Below, piece after piece: positions 16,536 through 25,532 of a stretch of 38,638 nucleotides of DNA. How positions within the stretch are numbered: the stretch's first letter is position 1; every line of letters starts with the position of its first letter. The position numbers were made by a program, and so were the translations under genes. Source of the stretch: Nocardia aobensis NBRC 100429 (GTDB taxonomy: Bacteria; Actinomycetota; Actinomycetes; Mycobacteriales; Mycobacteriaceae). The stretch spans positions 1 to 38,638 of the forward strand of contig NZ_BAFQ01000014.1 in NCBI RefSeq assembly GCF_000308375.1, in the 5' to 3' direction. The notes under the pieces are model-generated. The model ran no database searches. It was given only the letters and a program-made list of their open reading frames with translations, and had not been told where the DNA came from.

Positions 16536-16951
16536 CCTCCACGATTCAGCCCGCCGCCGTGCAGGTCGGAACCACCCTGCCCGAGTTGGTGATTCACGCC
16601 GACCCGACGTTCGTGGTCTCCACCGCGCTGGCCACCCGCGACTTCCAGGACGTGCACCACGACCGCGACAAGGCCGTCGAGCGCGGGTCGAAGGACATCT
16701 TCGTCAACATCCTCACCGACACCGGCCTGGTGCAGCGATTCGTCACCGATTGGGCGGGGCCGGGGGCGATCGTGAAATCCGTCGCCCTGCGCCTAGGGGT
16801 GCCGCTGTACGCGGGCGACACCCTGACACTCAGCGGAACCGTGGCGGCCGTGGACGGCGCGGACATCACCATCGATGTGGTCGGCAAGGACAGCCTCGGC
16901 GACCACATCACGGCGAAAGCCGTTATCTCCCTGCAGGAGGCACGCCAGTGA
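16532..16951 (+). CDS. chsH1: Steroid enoyl-CoA hydratase subunit ChsH1
   Basis: 139-residue MaoC-like protein. The catalytic half of the heteromeric hydratase is seen in STALATRDFQDVHHDRDKA, with the Asp/His pair, followed by KDIFVNILTDTGLVQRFVTD. It hydrates the double bond made by ChsE1/ChsE2. ATG 16532 overlaps the chsH2 stop (ATGA) and its own stop overlaps the ltp2 GTG (GTGA), so three genes are tightly coupled. The length and sequence closely match Rv3541c. Confidence 0.95.
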   Translation: MTSTIQPAAVQVGTTLPELVIHADPTFVVSTALATRDFQDVHHDRDKAVERGSKDIFVNILTDTGLVQRFVTDWAGPGAIVKSVALRLGVPLYAGDTLTLSGTVAAVDGADITIDVVGKDSLGDHITAKAVISLQEARQ

Positions 16952-18123
16952 CGGGTCTGAGCCGCCGCGCCGCGATCGTCGGCATCGGCGCCACCGATTT
17001 CTCCAAGGACTCCGGCCGCAGCGAGCTGCGCCTCGCCGCCGAGGCCGTCACCGCCGCCCTCGCGGACGCGGGGCTGACCCCCGCCGACGTGGACGGCCTG
17101 ACGACCTTCACCATGGATACCAACACCCAGGCCGCGGTCGCGCGGGCCACCGGTATCCCGAGCCTGAAGTTCTTCAGCAACATCCCGTTCGGCGGTGGCG
17201 CGGCGGCCGCGACCGTGCAGCAGGCCGCCATGGCCGTCGCCACCGGAGTCGCGGATGTCGTGGTGGCCTACCGCGCGTTCAACGAGCGGTCCGGAAATCG
17301 CTTCGGGCAGTTCGCGACTCATCTGGCGACCGGCAATCCCAGCTCGTCGGGTGTGGACAACGCGTTCTCCTATACGCACGGCCTGGGCACTCCGGCCGCG
17401 CAGGTCGCCATGGTGGCCCGGCGCTATATGCACGTATACGGCGCGAGCAGTGCGGATTTCGGCCGGGTGGCGGTGGCCGACCGCAAGCACGCCGCGGTGA
17501 ATCCGGCGGCCCACTTCTACGGCAAGCCGATCACGCTCGACGACCACCAGGCCTCGCGCTGGATCGCCGAACCGCTGCATCTGCTGGATTGCTGCCAGGA
17601 GACCGACGGCGGTGTGGCCATCGTGGTCACCAGCGCCGAGCGCGCCCGGGACCTGCCGAACAAGCCCGCGCTGATCGCCGGTGCGGCCCAGGGTTCCGGT
17701 GCGGACCAGTACGTGATGACCAGCTATTACCGCGACGCCCTGACCGGTCTGCCGGAGATGGGCCTGGTGGGTGACCAGCTGTGGGCGCAGAGCGAGTTGC
17801 GGCCCGACGATATGCAGGCCGCCATTCTCTACGACCACTTCACCCCGTTCGTGCTGATGCAGCTCGAGGAGCTGGGCTTCTGCGGTCGCGGCGAGGGTAA
17901 GGATTTCGTCGCCGACGGGGCGATCGAAATCGGCGGCCGGCTGCCGCTCAACACCCACGGCGGCCAGCTGGGCGAGGCCTACATCCACGGCATGAACGGC
18001 ATCGCCGAGGGGGTGCGCCAGATCCGCGGCAGCTCGGTGAATCAGGTCGAGGGCCTGGAGAACATCGTCGTCACCGCCGGAACCGGCGTGCCGACATCCG
18101 GGCTGGTGCTGACCGCGGCCTGA
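16948..18123 (+). CDS. ltp2: Steroid side-chain aldolase Ltp2 (thiolase-like)
   Basis: 391-residue member of the SCP-x/thiolase superfamily. With the DUF35 domain of ChsH2 it cleaves the 17-hydroxy side-chain CoA thioester by a retro-aldol step, giving a 17-keto steroid and propionyl-CoA. Visible features are an N-terminal RRAAIVGIGATDFSKDSGRS and the C-terminal LNTHGGQLGEAYIHGMNGI, both typical of lipid-transfer/thiolase-like proteins. GTG start, overlapping chsH1. It is the last gene of the operon. A 74-bp palindromic element follows 33 bp after the stop and may end transcription. Confidence 0.95.
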   Translation: MTGLSRRAAIVGIGATDFSKDSGRSELRLAAEAVTAALADAGLTPADVDGLTTFTMDTNTQAAVARATGIPSLKFFSNIPFGGGAAAATVQQAAMAVATGVADVVVAYRAFNERSGNRFGQFATHLATGNPSSSGVDNAFSYTHGLGTPAAQVAMVARRYMHVYGASSADFGRVAVADRKHAAVNPAAHFYGKPITLDDHQASRWIAEPLHLLDCCQETDGGVAIVVTSAERARDLPNKPALIAGAAQGSGADQYVMTSYYRDALTGLPEMGLVGDQLWAQSELRPDDMQAAILYDHFTPFVLMQLEELGFCGRGEGKDFVADGAIEIGGRLPLNTHGGQLGEAYIHGMNGIAEGVRQIRGSSVNQVEGLENIVVTAGTGVPTSGLVLTAA

Positions 18124-18156
18124 CGGACCGGCCGGGCCGGTCGTCTGCTCCGAGCC

Positions 18157-18230
18157 TGAACTTTTCGTGCAAACCTCCGCGAAATCGGCGGAAAACCGCC
18201 GAAATCGCCGAGGTTTGCACGATTAGTTCA
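18157..18230. repeat. 74-bp palindromic repeat, copy 1
   Basis: Outer arms TGAAC/GTTCA (18157-18161, 18226-18230), 3-base spacers, then 13-bp arms TCGTGCAAACCTC (18165-18177) and GAGGTTTGCACGA (18210-18222) around a 32-base centre. The centre contains its own stem CGGCGG-AAAA-CCGCCG. It lies between convergent ltp2 and a TetR gene, so it may also act as a two-way terminator. An element of equal length and layout is at 32733-32806. Confidence 0.92.
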
Positions 18231-18246
18231 CGGCACACGCTGTCGC

Positions 18247-18843
18247 TTATGCAATCGCGGCGCGCAGCTGCGCACGCAACGGCCGGGCCAACTGCTCGGC
18301 GCTCTCCCGAGTCCCTGCGGCCGATTCCCTTCGCGCACCGGCGAATCGGTCGAATACCAAGCCCTCGATGACGGCGATGTAATCGGCTGCGGCCGTGTCG
18401 GGATCGGCTGCCCCGAGCGTGCGGAACAGTTCACGCGCGTGCCGATGGGAGAACAGGCTCGCGACCAGTCGCGGGTGCAGCTCGCGGTCGCCGAGTAGGT
18501 CGGTGATCAGCATGTGGCGGGCGATCAGATGGTTGCGGCGTTGCGCCAGTAGGTCGTCCAGCCATGCGGCCACCGCGGCGGCGATATCGTCCGGGTCGGT
18601 GGCCGGCAGGTCGGCGGCGCGGAAATCGGTGCGCGACCGCTCGGTGATCGCGTCCACGATCGCCTCGATCAACGCGCGTTTGGTGCGGAAGTAGTACGAG
18701 GTCGAGCCGGGCGGTAGGCCGGCCTCGGTATCGAGTGCCCGATGGGTCAGCGCCCGCAGCCCCTCGCGGGCGATCAGGTCGATCGCCGTGCCGGTGATGA
18801 GTTCGCGCCGGTCCGCCGCGCGCACCTCCGGATCTGTGGACAT
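18247..18843 (-). CDS. TetR-family transcriptional regulator
   Basis: 198 residues from ATG 18843 (MSTDPEVRAADRR), chosen because AGAAGG lies 5 bases upstream. A GTG at 18849 is also possible. The N-terminal helix-turn-helix reads LITGTAIDLIAREGLRALTH, then GLPPGSTSYYFRTKRALIEA. The GSTSYYF variant of the recognition helix is seen in TetR proteins with a C-terminal TetR_C_33-like domain. The ligand is unknown. Two palindromes in its upstream region are likely its own operators, shared with the divergent ATPase gene. It has no sterol-type box and separates two cholesterol blocks. Confidence 0.88.
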   Translation of the reverse strand: MSTDPEVRAADRRELITGTAIDLIAREGLRALTHRALDTEAGLPPGSTSYYFRTKRALIEAIVDAITERSRTDFRAADLPATDPDDIAAAVAAWLDDLLAQRRNHLIARHMLITDLLGDRELHPRLVASLFSHRHARELFRTLGAADPDTAAADYIAVIEGLVFDRFAGARRESAAGTRESAEQLARPLRAQLRAAIA

Positions 18844-18875
18844 CGTCACCTTCTCTCGTCTCGCACCGAATCATC

Positions 18876-18910
18876 CTCTACAAGTGTAGAGGTGCTCTAC
18901 GGATGTAGAG
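18876..18910. promoter_or_regulatory. Twin palindromic operators between TetR gene and zapE
   Basis: CTCTACAAGTGTAGAG (18876-18891) and CTCTACGGATGTAGAG (18895-18910) share CTCTAC/GTAGAG arms and are 19 bp apart start to start. They fill the divergent promoter, beginning 33 bp upstream of the TetR start and ending 20 bp before the zapE start. Two perfect dyads next to a TetR gene suggest autoregulation and control of the ATPase gene. Confidence 0.85.
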
Positions 18911-18930
18911 CCCTCAGGAGGGTGGAGATC

Positions 18931-19986
18931 GTGGACGGACCGGTTCTCGATGACGATCAGCGTGCGGCCGCGGCGGCACTGGCTACGGTGGCCGGACGAT
19001 TGGGCCGGCGCCGCTGGGCATTTCCGCGCGGCTTCGGTTCGCAGGTCCTGCCGTCGGCGTTCTCGCGGCCGGTGCGCGGGGTGTACCTGCACGGTCGTCC
19101 CGGCCGCGGCAAGACGATGCTCATGGACGAATTCTTCGCGCGAGTGGATTCGACACGTAAGTGTCGCTACCACTTTCATCAGTTCTTCGCCCGGCTCCAT
19201 ACCGCGATCGCCGAATCCGGCGGTCTGCCGGCCGCGTTGGACGCACTGCTCGGCGACACCGAACTGATCTGTTTCGACGAATTCCATGTTCACGATGTCG
19301 GCGACGCCATGCTGCTGACCCGCCTGCTCCAGACACTGTTCGCGCGCCGCATCGTGCTGGTGGCGACCTCGAACTATCCGCCCGAGCAGCTTCTGCCCAA
19401 TCCGCTGACGCACGCGAAATTCGAACCCGCCATCGCGCTGCTGCGGGCCCATCTGGCCGTGGTCACCGTCGACGGACCGCAGGATTACCGCGCTCGCGGG
19501 TACCGGGACCGGATCTGCGATGGGACCGGATTCTCCAGCGGGCGCTACGTGCGCGGGCACCGGCCCGGCGCCGACCGTCCGGCCGCGATGCCGATCGCCC
19601 ATCTCCTGCTGCGGGCGAGGGCCGCGGAGGCGGACCTGCTGGTCGTCGATTTCGACGAAATCTGCGGGAAGCCCTTGTCGGCCATCGACTTTCTGGACCT
19701 CGCCCACACCTACCGGCGCTGGGTGGTGTGTGCGGTGCCCCCGCTGCGGCGGGTTCCGGTCGACGCGGTGACGCGCTTCGTCAACCTCGTCGACGTGCTC
19801 TACGACGCCGATCTGCCCCTCACCCTCTACACCGAGGTTTCGCTGCCGGAGTTGGTCCGCGACGTTGCCGCCGCCCCGGATCTCGAGCGCACCGCGAGCC
19901 GGCTGAGCCGGTTGCCCGGTGCTCGCCCGGCGAGCGTCGCCGAGCCGGCCGAATCGGCGGGAAGCATGGTGGCCGACCTCTCGTGA
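18931..19986 (+). CDS. zapE: ZapE/AFG1-type P-loop ATPase
   Basis: 351 residues. The start GTG 18931 is chosen because AGGAGG is 9 bases upstream. An in-frame GTG at 18922 is too close to it. Walker A HGRPGRGKT is at 54-62 and Walker B ELICFDEF at 111-118. A sensor-1-like VLVATSNYPPEQL is at 142-154, followed by the family stretch PNPLTHAKFEPAI. AFG1/ZapE proteins are AAA-like ATPases linked to cell division (ZapE) in proteobacteria and to mitochondrial protein quality control in eukaryotes. The role in actinobacteria is not settled. TetR operators in its promoter suggest that it is inducible, which is unusual for the family. Confidence 0.88.
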   Translation: MDGPVLDDDQRAAAAALATVAGRLGRRRWAFPRGFGSQVLPSAFSRPVRGVYLHGRPGRGKTMLMDEFFARVDSTRKCRYHFHQFFARLHTAIAESGGLPAALDALLGDTELICFDEFHVHDVGDAMLLTRLLQTLFARRIVLVATSNYPPEQLLPNPLTHAKFEPAIALLRAHLAVVTVDGPQDYRARGYRDRICDGTGFSSGRYVRGHRPGADRPAAMPIAHLLLRARAAEADLLVVDFDEICGKPLSAIDFLDLAHTYRRWVVCAVPPLRRVPVDAVTRFVNLVDVLYDADLPLTLYTEVSLPELVRDVAAAPDLERTASRLSRLPGARPASVAEPAESAGSMVADLS

Positions 19987-20201
19987 GGGTCTGCCGAAGT
20001 GAAGTGCACTCGTTTGGACGGATCTGCCGGAGACGAGGCCATTTGCTGTGCGCGGTCACAGTTTCGCCGGCTGTCAACTGGCGGCTAGGGGCATAGACCG
20101 CACCGGTCACCGTCCGGTGTCACGATTTCCCTCCTCACGGACCGTTCGGCATGTAACGATGTGCCTGTTTGTGCAGTTCGGATGTTTTCTGGGAGAGGCC
20201 C

Positions 20202-21140
20202 GTGGCCGGGGTGAGAACGGCGATACCACGCGCGATCGGGCTGATCGCATTGATGGCGTGCGTCGTCTTCGCGTTGCGCGGATACCTGCCGGGCACCGGC
20301 GGCCCGCATGCGCCGTCCCCGCCCTCGGCGGTGACGGTGGCACTCATGCCGGTGCTGTCGCTGGTATCCGTGGTGATCCTGCTGGCCGGGGTGCTGACCA
20401 GCCAGCACCACGCGCCGCTGGCGATGGCCGAGGTCGACCGGGACCGCAAGCGGCAGCCGTTCCGATTGAGCCGGTTCGGGATCGTGATCCTCATCGGCAC
20501 CGCCGTCGCGGCCGTGCTGACCGCGATCGTGTGGGCGGTGTATCTGCTCGCCGGCGGCCGTGAGGAAGCTCCCGCGCCGCGTTCGAATCCGCCCGCCACC
20601 GCACACCAGCCCGAAACGACCGCGCCGCCGACCACCCAGCCGTTCTCCGGCACTCCGGAGCTGAGCGGCCACGCCCTGCTGTTCGTCGGCGTATGCGCCG
20701 CGGTGCTGGTGGCGGTCGCGATCCTCGGTCTCGGCGTGGTGGCCTTCGGCGCCCGCGATGGCCGCGGCGCACCGGCGGTTCCGTCGGTGCCCGCACCCGC
20801 CGAGGCGCCGGTATCGCTGGCACAGGTTGCCGAAATGGGCCTGGCCGCGATGATGGCCTCCGGAAAGGATGCGCGCGCCGCGATCATCGCCTGCTACGTC
20901 GCGATGGAGAGCGGTCTGGCGCAGGCCCGCGAGGTGGCGCCACTGATTTCCGACACCCCCTCGGAGGTGCTGGCGCGGGCCTTCGATCGCGGCGTCCTGC
21001 ACGACGCCTCGGCCCGTGAACTGGTGACGCTGTTCGAGGAGGCCCGGTTCAGCCCGCATTCGATCCTGGAATGGCAGCGCATGCGTGCCGAACAACTGCT
21101 GCGCATCGTGCTGGCGGATCTGCAGGGGGCGCGGCTGTGA
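20202..21140 (+). CDS. DUF4129-type membrane protein
   Basis: 312 residues with a GTG start after GGGAGAGG (a second GTG at 20211 is possible). Three hydrophobic segments (about 6-23, 40-60 and 92-115) are followed by a Pro/Thr-rich linker, a fourth segment (~160-185) and a cytosolic C-terminal domain (~205-312: IIACYVAMESGLAQAREVAP through LVTLFEEARFS). That C-terminal domain is DUF4129, commonly found beside MoxR and DUF58 genes or fused to transglutaminases. It is the first gene of a five-gene membrane cluster. The function is unknown. Envelope or complex assembly is an inference from the MoxR partners. Confidence 0.82.
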   Translation: MAGVRTAIPRAIGLIALMACVVFALRGYLPGTGGPHAPSPPSAVTVALMPVLSLVSVVILLAGVLTSQHHAPLAMAEVDRDRKRQPFRLSRFGIVILIGTAVAAVLTAIVWAVYLLAGGREEAPAPRSNPPATAHQPETTAPPTTQPFSGTPELSGHALLFVGVCAAVLVAVAILGLGVVAFGARDGRGAPAVPSVPAPAEAPVSLAQVAEMGLAAMMASGKDARAAIIACYVAMESGLAQAREVAPLISDTPSEVLARAFDRGVLHDASARELVTLFEEARFSPHSILEWQRMRAEQLLRIVLADLQGARL

Positions 21141-21637
21141 CCCGGATGACGATCGTGGTCGGCGCGGTGGCGATGATCGCGTTGATCGAGCTGGTCGGTC
21201 TGAGCAACCAGCGTGAGATGTTGCCGCTGCTGGTCGGGGTGCCGGTGCTCGGCGCCCTGGCCCTGCTGCTGTGGTCGCTGGTCGAGCGCTCCCGGGCGCG
21301 GGACCGTGCCGACGACGACCACGACTTCGAGAACGGCCCGGCCGAAATGCTGAGCCGCTGGCACGCGCGGGCACAGATGCTCGCGACCCGCGCCGACGGC
21401 ACCCGGGCCGATTGGGATCGCTATCTGCGCCCGCTGCTGGCCAAGGAGTTCGAACTGTCCAGCGGTCATCGGATCGCGAAGAACCGCAAGGCCACCGAGG
21501 CCGCCGGACGGCTGCAGTTCGGTCCGGAACTGTGGCGCTGGGTGGATCCGGCCAATTCGTCGCCGCGTGATCAGACCACGCGTGCGCCCGGCCGGGACGC
21601 CCTCGACGAGATTCTACGTCGCTTGCAGAGCATGTGA
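21137..21637 (+). CDS. Membrane protein of the MoxR/DUF58 cluster
   Basis: 166 residues. The GTG start overlaps the previous stop (GTGA). Two membrane segments (about 4-20 and 30-48) precede a charged cytosolic domain rich in Asp, Arg and Trp (FENGPAEMLSRWHARAQ, DWDRYLRPLLAKEFELSSGHRI). I do not know its biochemical role. Small proteins of this kind are regularly encoded just before MoxR in mycobacteria and nocardiae. Tight coupling to its neighbours indicates a shared complex. Confidence 0.8.
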   Translation: MTRMTIVVGAVAMIALIELVGLSNQREMLPLLVGVPVLGALALLLWSLVERSRARDRADDDHDFENGPAEMLSRWHARAQMLATRADGTRADWDRYLRPLLAKEFELSSGHRIAKNRKATEAAGRLQFGPELWRWVDPANSSPRDQTTRAPGRDALDEILRRLQSM

Positions 21638-21686
21638 GCAGCTTGCCGAACAGGTGAAATGGGTTGGAACTAATGCGAGATCGGAT

Positions 21687-22645
<959 letters not shown>

Positions 22646-22649
<4 letters not shown>

Positions 22650-23920
22650 GACATCGCGACACCACCTCGGCGAGCGAGGTCGATCTGCGCTGGCGGCCCG
22701 CGCCACTGGTGTACATGCTGGCGGTGGCCGCCGCGGTCGCGCTGGTGCCGGCGATCATGCTGGATCGGTGGCAGCTGGCGGTCTTCGCGGCGCCGATGCT
22801 GGGCGTGCTGGCCACCGCGCCGATTCAATTGGCGCGCACCAGGGTTCAGGTCGACGGTGGCGGGATTCTGCGCTGCTTCGAATCCGAGGAGGTCGAGCTG
22901 CCGGTCGCCGCGTTCGTCGAACACGGGCACGCGCTGCTGCGCTGTCGTCCCGAGGAGGCGAGCGGGCTGGAGCTGCGGGTCGAGGAGTCCTCCGATTCCG
23001 GGCCCGCGCCGGCCGGTCTGCGGCTGGCGCTGTCGACCCAGCGCTGGGGCCGCTATCCGGTGACGGTCCGGCTGACGGCGTTGAGCCCGGCGGGGCTGGC
23101 CCAGGCCTCCGCGAGTGTCGCGGCCGGTGAGGTGTACGTGTACCCGATCGCCGATCCGCAGCGAATGCGATTGCCGCGCACCGAACTTCCGGAACGGATC
23201 GGCACCCATCTGACCCGCCGGCACGGGCCCGGCGTGGAGTACGCCGATATCCGCGCCTATGCGCCCGGCGACCAGTTGCGCATCGTCAACTGGCCGGTGA
23301 GCGCACGCCGCGGCCGCCTCTACGTCACCGAGCGGCTCACCAACCGGGCCGCGGATGTCGTTGTGCTGGTGGATACTTCGCTACAGGCTCCGGGTCCGGC
23401 CTCGGATTCGATGGAGCTGACCGTGCGCGGTGCGGCGCAGGTCGCGCAGACCGCGCTGCAGGCGGGCGACCGCACCGCCGTGGTGTGCCTGGGCCGCGCG
23501 CCGCGCTGGCTGCGGCCCGATATCGGGCGGCGCCAGTTCTATCGCATCGTCGACACGGTGCTCGGCGTGGGCGACGAGCACATCCCGAATGTCGGCACGC
23601 TGGCCCCGCATACGGCCGTGCCGATCGGTGCGATCGTGGTCGCGTTCTCGACCCTGCTCGACACCGAATTCGCGCTGGCCCTGATCGATCTGCGCAAGCG
23701 CGGCCACGCCGTGGTGGTTGTCGACGTGCTGCGCGGCACGCCGTTCAAGGACGGCCTGGATCCGACGCTGGCCCGGATGTGGCAGTTGGAACGCACCGCG
23801 ATGTACCGCGATATGGGCACCGTCGGAGTGGATATCGTGGCCTGGCCCGACGGTGCCCGCCTCGACCAGGCGATGCGGCTGCTGCCCGACCATCGGCGCA
23901 TGGTGCGGGTGAAGCGATGA
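22646..23920 (+). CDS. DUF58 (VWA-like) protein
   Basis: 424 residues, ATGA overlap with moxR. Two hydrophobic segments near the N-terminus (about 20-38 and 44-62) are followed by an extended beta-rich region and the DUF58 motif YAPGDQLRIVNWPVSARRG (from 205). A VWA-like domain follows. Its metal-site motif is degenerate: Asp243-Thr-Ser245-Leu-Gln247 instead of DxSxS. Proteins of this family are the adaptor partners of MoxR ATPases. Its ATG start and coupling support a fixed ratio with MoxR. Confidence 0.92.
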
Positions 23921-24366
23921 CGAGATTTCTGGCCGTACTGTCCGGGCTGCTGCTGACCACCGCGGTCGGCATCGTGCTGCCGTGGGCGGCGATTCCGGTT
24001 TTCGTCGCGGTGGTCGTCGGCTGGCGGTTCCGCACGGTGGCGGTGGTGGCGGTGCTGGTCGCCCTGGGTGCGCTGGCGTGGGCCGATACCGGTGCGCTGG
24101 CCGCCGCCGGGACGGGTCTGGTCGCGACCACCTATCTGCTCAACACCGCCACGCTGCACGCCCCGGCCGGTGTGGTTCCCACCACATTGCCGTCGGTCGT
24201 CGGGGCGCTCGGATTCGCGGCGGCGGCGGTGCTGGCGACGCTGATTCCGGGACGGCTGGCGTGGCTGCCGCTGCTCGCCCCGGTGCTGGTCATCGTGTTG
24301 TACGCGGCGATCGTGCAGGGCCTGATCGGGCACGACGACGCCCCGGATACCGCGGAACCGACGTAG
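23917..24366 (+). CDS. Small integral membrane protein at end of MoxR cluster
   Basis: 149 residues, almost entirely hydrophobic with four or five membrane helices (for example LAVLSGLLLTTAVGIVLPW, VAVVAVLVALGALAW, LLAPVLVIVLYAAIVQGL). ATGA overlap with the DUF58 gene. No catalytic motif. It is probably a membrane component of the MoxR/DUF58 system, by position only. The cluster ends here. The next 88 bp hold the twin boxes described separately. Confidence 0.82.
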   Translation: MTRFLAVLSGLLLTTAVGIVLPWAAIPVFVAVVVGWRFRTVAVVAVLVALGALAWADTGALAAAGTGLVATTYLLNTATLHAPAGVVPTTLPSVVGALGFAAAAVLATLIPGRLAWLPLLAPVLVIVLYAAIVQGLIGHDDAPDTAEPT

Positions 24367-24407
24367 TCGACCGAGCGTGATATACCCCACAACCAGGGTG
24401 TTTGCCC

Positions 24408-24447
24408 TACTACACGATGTCGTGGTTTCCTACTACACCTTGTAGTC
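24408..24447. promoter_or_regulatory. Tandem BlaI/MecI-like operator boxes
   Basis: Box 1 TACTACA-CGA-TGTCGTG (24408-24424) is imperfect. Box 2 TACTACA-CCT-TGTAGTC (24431-24447) contains the exact dyad ACTACA/TGTAGT. They share CCTACTACAC and are 23 bp apart, about two helical turns. The TACTACA/TGTAGTA core resembles BlaI/MecI-family operators, although the 3-base centre differs from what I recall. Box 2 overlaps a possible -10 (TAGTCT, 24443-24448). Confidence 0.65.
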
Positions 24448-24454
24448 TGTTGGC

Positions 24455-24532
24455 ATGTGGATTATCCCGATCATCGCCGTCATCTGTTCCGTCGCGATCG
24501 CCGGCCTGTTCGCCACCGGCTTCCCGGACTGA
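24455..24532 (+). CDS. 25-residue single-span membrane micropeptide
   Basis: ATG 24455 to TGA 24530-24532. The sequence starts MWIIPIIAVICSVAIAGLF and ends ATGFPD: one hydrophobic helix of ~20 residues with a short acidic tail. There is no Shine-Dalgarno sequence. TAGTCT (24443-24448) is 6 bases before the ATG, which would suit a leaderless transcript starting on the A of ATG. It is preceded by two operator-like boxes and followed by a strong hairpin. Codon third positions are GC-rich, as in real genes of this DNA. The function is unknown. It is too short for homology arguments, so confidence is moderate. Confidence 0.5.
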   Translation: MWIIPIIAVICSVAIAGLFATGFPD

Positions 24533-24577
24533 CGCCGACAGGCCCCGCCCGGAACATCAGCGAACCGGGATAGAAGA

Positions 24578-24610
24578 AACCGCCCTACCGGCACTGCCGG
24601 TCGGGCGGTT
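24578..24610. terminator. Two-way hairpin terminator between the micropeptide and hsd4B
   Basis: Outer stem AACCGCCC (24578-24585) with GGGCGGTT (24603-24610), inner stem ACCGGC (24587-24592) with GCCGGT (24596-24601), one T/C mismatch between them and a 3-base loop. On the minus strand it is followed by TTCTTCT, and on the plus strand by CTTCGTTC. It sits between convergent transcription units and can serve both. Confidence 0.85.
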
Positions 24611-24636
24611 CTTCGTTCGGTGGCGAGTCGCGCCGA

Positions 24637-25500
24637 TCAGGCGGTGAAGCTCAGCCGCACATCGCTCAGTACCGGGGCGTCCTCGCGTTCGACCACGGTC
24701 GCGCCGATGACGAGCTCGTCGCCCTCGCGCCAGATCCGCGACCGGATCGTCTCGCCCGGATACAGCACGCCGGCGAAGCGCGCCCGGAAGCCGGTCACCC
24801 GGCTCGCGTCCGAGTCCAGCACGGTGTCGGTCGCGGTCTTGCAGACCAGGCCGTAGGTGCACAGGCCGTGCAGGATCGGGTTGGGAAAGCCTGCGGCACG
24901 GGCGAATTCGGGGTCCGAATGCAGCGGGTTGCGGTCACCGCACATGCGGTACAGCAGTGCCTGCTGCGGCAGCGTCGGCGTGAGGACCTCGAAATCCGGG
25001 GCCCGGTCGGGGAGCACGGCCTTGCTGCTCGGGCCGCGCTCACCACCGAAACCGCCCTCACCCTTGGCGAAGATGGAGGAGCGGGCCGTCCACAGCGGCT
25101 GCCCGTCGGATCCGGTGATCACGGTCTCGTGGGCGATCACCGCGGCCGAACCCTTGTCCCACACCTCGGTGATCCGGCCGGTGCTGCTCGCCTTGCCCTC
25201 GGCCGGAATCGGCCGGTGCACAACGATTTCCTGGCTGCCGTGCACGACCTTGGCCAGGTCGATCTCCACGCCCGGATAGCTCACCTTCGGTGGTTCGGTG
25301 ACCCGCATCGTCGGTGCGACGGTCGCGAAGGTCGGCAGCACCTGCGGCTCCCGATCGTCCAGGTATCGCAGTTCGCCCGGGTCGGTCCAGCGGGTACCGG
25401 CGCTCAGGCCCAGGTGGTACAGCTGCACATCCGAGGGCGTCCAGGAGAACTCCTGGCTCGGAAGTTCCGCTCCGAGAGCGGTTTTCAGGTCGATAGGCAT
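24637..25500 (-). CDS. hsd4B: Steroid 2-enoyl-CoA hydratase (MaoC type, Hsd4B/Rv3538-like)
   Basis: 287 residues from ATG 25500 (MPIDLKTALGAEL). Double hot-dog fold: an N-terminal domain without catalytic residues (~1-130) and a C-terminal domain (~165-287) with the R-hydratase motif YRMCGDRNPLHSDPEFARAA, catalytic pair Asp189 and His194. It hydrates a 2-enoyl-CoA intermediate of sterol side-chain beta-oxidation. The length and the opening residues match Rv3538, which is also next to kstD. It is the second gene of the kstD transcript, after a 185-bp gap holding a long stem-loop. Confidence 0.92.
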   Translation of the reverse strand: MPIDLKTALGAELPSQEFSWTPSDVQLYHLGLSAGTRWTDPGELRYLDDREPQVLPTFATVAPTMRVTEPPKVSYPGVEIDLAKVVHGSQEIVVHRPIPAEGKASSTGRITEVWDKGSAAVIAHETVITGSDGQPLWTARSSIFAKGEGGFGGERGPSSKAVLPDRAPDFEVLTPTLPQQALLYRMCGDRNPLHSDPEFARAAGFPNPILHGLCTYGLVCKTATDTVLDSDASRVTGFRARFAGVLYPGETIRSRIWREGDELVIGATVVEREDAPVLSDVRLSFTA

Positions 25501-25532
25501 TGTGTGTTCCTTGTTCGCCGACGTATCACGAG

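Noticed and set aside
16594..17988. Open frame of 464 codons antisense to chsH1 and ltp2
   Set aside because: It covers two certain genes; the composition is typical of antisense frames (His/Gly/Arg-rich).
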